Below are positions 21,673 through 25,884 of a DNA stretch of 25,884 nucleotides, piece by piece. Location: contig MDYQ01000310.1 of the NCBI GenBank assembly GCA_003024175.1, positions 1 to 25,884 on the forward strand, in the 5' to 3' direction. The translations under genes and the position numbers were made by a program. Every line of letters starts with the position of its first letter. Position 1 is the stretch's first letter. The DNA comes from Planoprotostelium fungivorum (taxonomy: Eukaryota; Evosea; Variosea; Cavosteliida; Cavosteliaceae). The notes beneath the pieces are model-generated. The model made no database searches and had not been told where the DNA came from. It worked only from the letters and a program-made list of their open reading frames with translations.

Positions 21673-24600
21673 ATGACGCTCACTTCAGTGACGAAGATCT
21701 TGAAATTTGGAGGCACATCAGTAGGCACTCCCTCTATTATCTTGGCTGTATCTCAGATCATACAAGAGCTTCGACAACAGGAAGCGGGCTCAGAAGAGGT
21801 AGGGTTCGCTGTGGTGCTCTCTGCATTTGGAGGAACAACAGACAAGCTTTTACAATTATGCAATCTAGCCAGTGCTAGCGATCCATCCTGGGAAGGCGTA
21901 TACACGGTAGTGGAAACAAGACACCTGCAAGCCATTCAAAAGTTGTTTGTGGGCTATCCCGAAGCACAGAAGAAGGCAGAAGAATCAACTAAACAGTTGC
22001 TGGACTCCCTGAAAACCATCATCAGAGGAATATTTCTGTTGAGGGAGGCCTCCCTCAGAACCAGAGATCTCGTCATGAGCTTTGGTGAACGTCTGTCTAA
22101 TTCGATCGTAGCCCAAGTGAGTAGAGCTCACTCGACTGTTCTGACTTGTAAGGTCTTCCAAACTCGTTTGAATTGTCCGGTCATTTACACCGACAGTCGG
22201 ACCCTCGTCAAGACTGATTCGGCCTTCAGCAATGGTGATCTCCCTTCTTCTCTCTCTTCTCTCTCAACCATCACAGCTGCTGTGGATTTCAATCAGACTT
22301 ACCAGAACATACTCTCCTACTTCAAACAACATTCGAAAGCTCTCCACGTCATCACAGGATTCATAGGTGATTGTTAACCATCTGCAGCGTCACATTGAAG
22401 GAATTTATAGGATCGGATAACAAGAATGAGACGACCACATTAGGAAGGGGAGGAAGTGATTACTCAGCTTCCATCTTCGGAGCAGCACTAGAAGTCGAGG
22501 AGATTCAGATATGGACGGATGTGAATGGTATTCTCACGGCAGATCCACGAAAGGTGAGTTGAGGTAGCACGACGGTGAGAGTGACAGGGTGTAGGTTCCT
22601 GAGGCCATTCAAATCGAATCATTGTCGTACGAAGAAGCGATGGAGATGTCCTACTTTGGTGCCAAAGTGTTGCAGTTATCCACCATGGGACCTGCACTGG
22701 CAAAGAACATTCCCATTGCCATCAAGAACACATTCGATCCCAAAGACAGAGGAACCATTATCAAGAGGTGAGAGTAGAGAAGAAGACAGGAGTAGAGAAG
22801 AAGAGAGGAGTAGAGAGGAAGAGAAGATTGACGAGAGTAGAGCACCGGAGAGTAGCGAATCATTGATCAGAGGAATCACATCGATGGACAACATCACTCT
22901 GCTGACTCTGCAAGGATGTGGTATGGTGGGTGTAGTGGGTATCTCTGAGAGACTGTTCAAGGCATTAGCTTCTGAGGTGAGAATAAGGATGGGATGTAGA
23001 ATGAGAGGAACAGGGAGTGAACGTGACTCTGATCTCCCAAGCATCGAGTGAACACTCGATCTGTGTGGCCATCGATCCCTCTTGTGCTCTGATTGCAAAG
23101 GAAGCCGTGGAGAAAGAGTTTGAACTGGAGATCTTGAAGAAGCAGGTGAGAAGAGAGGAGTGAAACCAGTGACAAGAGAAGGTGGACCAAGTGACGATAG
23201 AAAGTGATTTGTCCATCGTGGCTGTAGTGGGAGAATTTATGAAGAGGAGACCTGGTATCGCTGGCAGGATCTTCTCTGTCTTGGGTCAAGAGAACATCGA
23301 CGTCGTAGCCATCGCTCAGGTTCTCCATGCTTCATTCGATCTACAATCTATCTCGATCGATACGATCTGTCCATTCATACAATCTATGTCGATCGATACA
23401 ATCTGTTCATTCACACAATTCTGAGTGAAAAAGGGATCCTCTGAGAAGAACGTGTCTCTCGTAGTCTCTTCCAGTGAATCTGCTGCTGCTGTCAGGGCCA
23501 TTCATCAATCCTTCTTTAATTACGAGAAGACAAAGGTTGGTATGTCGAGATTCATTCATTTGAGTGTTTAATAGATTCACGTCTATCTGGCGGGTGCTGG
23601 AAACATAGGAGGTCATCTGCTACAACAGATCCACGACCAGATTGAAACTCTCAAGGTGGAGCAGGCGATTCATCTCTCTGTCGTTGGAATCGCTTCTTCT
23701 TCTCGGCATGTCATCGATCCAAAAGGTGATTGTTCTCTACTCTCAGAAGATTCTCTTGTACCTTGTCTCATTGATATCAGGCATCAACCTCTCTGAGTGG
23801 AGAGAGAGGATGGAGAACAGTCAGACATCTGATTTGATGACATTCATCACTCGGATGAACGAACTGTCTCTTTCGAATTCAGTGTTTGTGGACTGTACAT
23901 CTTCGCAGGAGGTGAGAGATGGATAGGGATGGAGAGTGAAAGGATGATAGGTGACCGATCTGTACGAGAGGATACTGCGGTCTGGAAGGCACGTGGTGAC
24001 CGCAAACAAGAAGGCAAACAGTGGTAACATCCAATACTACAAAGCTCTGCGAGCGGCCGCTCGATCGAGAAGGGTATCTTTCCTTTACGAGACCAACGTG
24101 GGTGCTGGTCTACCAGTGATTGGTACCCTCAGAAGTCTGTGTCACAGCGGAGACAAGATCCTCAGGATACAGGCCATCTTATCTGGCACTCTGTCCTTCT
24201 TGTTCAATCAGTTTGGTCAGATGAAAGGTGGGTCTCTGAGATGAATGAAAAGTGAGAGAGACAGATGAGGAGGGAGGCAGAGCAGGGTTCGAGAGAGTGT
24301 TAAGAGTGGCCAAAGAGCTGGGATTGACAGAGCCTGATCCTAGGGAAGACCTGAATGGAATGGATGTGGCAAGGAAAGCTGTCATCTTGGCAAGGGAAGC
24401 TGGCGCACTCATCAATTTGGATGACATTCACGTCGAGTCTCTTGTTCCAGTTTCTTGCAGAGGTGCGTTCTTCATCTCTCAGCCTCTCAACTCTGTAGAT
24501 GCAAAGCAAGTAGAGGATTTTTTCACGCTACTGAAGGCTGAGGACCAGCACTTCGACGAACAATTGGATAGTGCATGTGGGGAAGAGAAGGTGAGAGGGA

Positions 24601-24857
24601 GAGAGAGAGAGATGGGGTGAACTAGACAGGTGTTGAGATACATTGCAACCATCGAACTGTCTGGAGGGAAGGCGAGAGGAAGAGTGTCTCTGGAGAGAGT
24701 GGAGAGGAGTCATCCGTGTGCGTCTGTGACGGGGAAAGACAACATCATTGTCATCACATCACAGAGGTACAGCGAGACTCCTTTAGTCATCAAGGGTCCT
24801 GGGGCTGGTGGTGCTGTCACAGCTGCTGGTGTCTTTGCAGACATCTTATCAGTATGA
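21673..24857 (+). CDS. Bifunctional aspartokinase / homoserine dehydrogenase
   Basis: This ThrA-type enzyme catalyses the first and third steps from aspartate to threonine and methionine. Start at 21673 ([18 protein letters not shown]); an ATG at 21643 would add ten residues. Kinase motifs: [57 protein letters not shown]. Two ACT regulatory domains follow ([40 protein letters not shown] then [11 protein letters not shown]). Dehydrogenase: [17 protein letters not shown] (NAD(P)-binding), [12 protein letters not shown] (catalytic Lys), [50 protein letters not shown], and the end [16 protein letters not shown], stop 24855-24857. More than ten introns of about 35-100 nt interrupt it, so it is a genuine nuclear gene. 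The kinase VLHP-type motif is altered (VLQLST). Confidence 0.95.
22772..22826. repeat. Three-copy 18-bp purine tandem repeat in an aspartokinase intron
   Basis: GAGTAGAGAAGAAGACAG-type units repeat at 22772, 22790 and 22808. The last merges into the apparent splice acceptor (AAGAGAAG). Confidence 0.8.
23344..23415. repeat. Two-copy 36-bp tandem repeat in an aspartokinase intron
   Basis: Units 23344-23379 and 23380-23415 share the TCGATCGATAC core. The array lies in the intron that splits the second ACT domain between DVVAIAQ and GSSEKN. Confidence 0.85.
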
Positions 24858-25574
24858 TTCTTTGATAAAGATCAATGCAGGGATTTATATTTCTATTATA
24901 AAAGATCTGGAGAACAGATAGAAAGGACGTCCATGGAATGCAATACTCAAATACCCATTCCTGGCTCAACAACAGATTGCCTTCACCTGCCATTGAATTG
25001 CATCCATTATATCAATAGATCTTAGGTTGTTGTGTGAGACTTCATACAAGAGGTGACTCTAAGACCTCTGACTCCAATATTATGAATTAATTTACACATG
25101 ATCAATTCCATTTTTATTGTCTACAATAAACATTGAACCCAGAAGTATTTATAAAAAAATAATCCCACTTTTTTGCATTGTAGAGATTACAACTTACATA
25201 AGAACTCAAAATATTGTTGTAGAATGATTAATGCCAACTTGACAAAAAAGAGACAACACAGAGCAAATAATTTTACATTTATTTCCTGACTACATCAAAC
25301 TACTCAAAATATACTGCCCCAAATATTCTCAGAATATTCTGACATTTTCAACTTAGCCTATCATATGTTTTGTCCAGCTTTTTAGCTCTTAGCCAGGCCA
25401 TTTCTAAACAATCAATTACAAAAATGACTGGGACAATTTGGTAATTACAAAAACAACCAAATGACCAGGGGTCGACCAGGCTTTGCATTCAACTGTGCAG
25501 TCATGATTTAATTTGGATAGGATAGAAAAAATTGTAGCCAACCATTAAGGACCTGCAGAGACGGACTTGTCTTG
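24858..25574. other. A+T-rich non-coding stretch after the aspartokinase gene
   Basis: No open frame or RNA gene is recognised. It presumably holds the 3' UTR of the preceding gene. A palindrome at 25113-25130 supplies AATAAA on both strands. Confidence 0.5.
25113..25130. other. Palindromic bidirectional poly(A)-type signal
   Basis: TTTATTGT, two bases, then ACAATAAA: a perfect 8-bp inverted repeat that gives AATAAA on either strand. It could end transcripts from both directions. Confidence 0.4.
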
Positions 25575-25740
25575 GGGACTGTTTCGGCGCAATCTCTGTC
25601 TTGACATCGAGACGCGGTCGAGACAAGGGGGTGACTCGTCTCGTCCTGTCTCTCACGATATCGCAAGACGAGACAGAGACGAGACAAACAAATCTGGTCT
25701 CGGACTGTCTCGAGACCGTCTCGGCTTTATTCTTCCTCTT
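25575..25740. repeat. GAGAC/GTCTC-rich nested inverted repeat
   Basis: Inner arms at 25638-25652 and 25670-25685 and outer arms at 25608-25624 and 25707-25723 are reverse complements with few mismatches. Together they form a long imperfect palindrome centred near 25661-25666. The tract is richer in G+C than the DNA to its left. The frames read through it are by-products of the repeat and I do not call them genes. Confidence 0.75.
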
Positions 25741-25884
25741 TTCCAGGGATACCGGGAACGAACCCTTCGCAAGCACCAAGAGTAGAGAGGGAGGAAACCA
25801 AAGATGTTGAGATTGTGGCGAAGGCTTGTCACATGACGACCAGAGTTGGTCAATAAAAGTGACTCGTCCCTCTCACCTTTTGAC
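25741..25884. other. Window end, nothing recognised
   Basis: No gene or RNA feature could be supported in the final 144 bases. An AATAAA occurs near 25852, in TCAATAAAAG. Confidence 0.4.

Noticed and set aside
25501-25853. Overlapping frames on both strands in the final 350 bases
   Set aside because: Their openness follows from the GAGAC/GTCTC repeat; the composition is repetitive and no family is recognised.

Overview
This is a gene-dense stretch of nuclear DNA from a eukaryote. Protein-coding exons are interrupted by very short GT-AG introns. Those I could place exactly are 36 to 55 nt, most of them 38 to 45 nt. Gaps between neighbouring genes can be as small as 18 nt. MPDU1, MED13, TRDMT1 and CCZ1 together point to a holozoan or similar lineage and argue against fungi. 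A fused, intron-bearing aspartokinase/homoserine dehydrogenase shows that the organism may make its own threonine and methionine, which most animals cannot. A compact-genome sponge or a unicellular relative of animals would fit, but I cannot name the species.

Layout, left to right. 1-1960 (+): 3' part of a coiled-coil protein gene. 2170-3493 (+): deoxyhypusine synthase (DHPS). 3597-4901 (-): a small membrane-anchored protein with Val/Glu-rich, alveolin-like repeats, convergent with DHPS. 4902-5673: no recognisable gene. 5674-6920 (-): MPDU1. 6956-11798: an A+T-rich mobile element bounded by 154-bp inverted repeats. It carries a broken retroviral-type integrase (Polinton/Maverick-like or Ginger-like), several unidentified open frames, and a nested 373-bp MITE with an 8-bp target duplication. 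11821-17905 (+): MED13, with an unexplained open frame on the opposite strand in its first intron. 17924-19331 (-): TRDMT1 (DNMT2), ending 18 nt from MED13. 19412-21534 (+): CCZ1. 21673-24857 (+): aspartokinase/homoserine dehydrogenase. 24858-25884: no gene recognised, but a strong GAGAC/GTCTC-rich inverted repeat lies at 25575-25740.

Most genes are unrelated housekeeping functions: translation-factor hypusination, dolichol-linked glycan assembly, transcription, tRNA methylation, endosomal Rab7 activation and amino-acid synthesis. There is no operon logic. The most striking arrangement is at MPDU1/MED13. These two genes are divergent, and almost all the DNA between their start codons (about 4.9 kb) is the decayed mobile element. 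Only about 35 nt remains on one side and about 22 nt on the other. Whatever drives both genes must therefore lie in or right beside its terminal repeats.

Exon structures come from reading the sequence by eye against remembered family patterns. Splice sites of conserved exons are well supported. The MED13 start, the MED13 first-intron junctions and parts of the TRDMT1 3' half are less certain.
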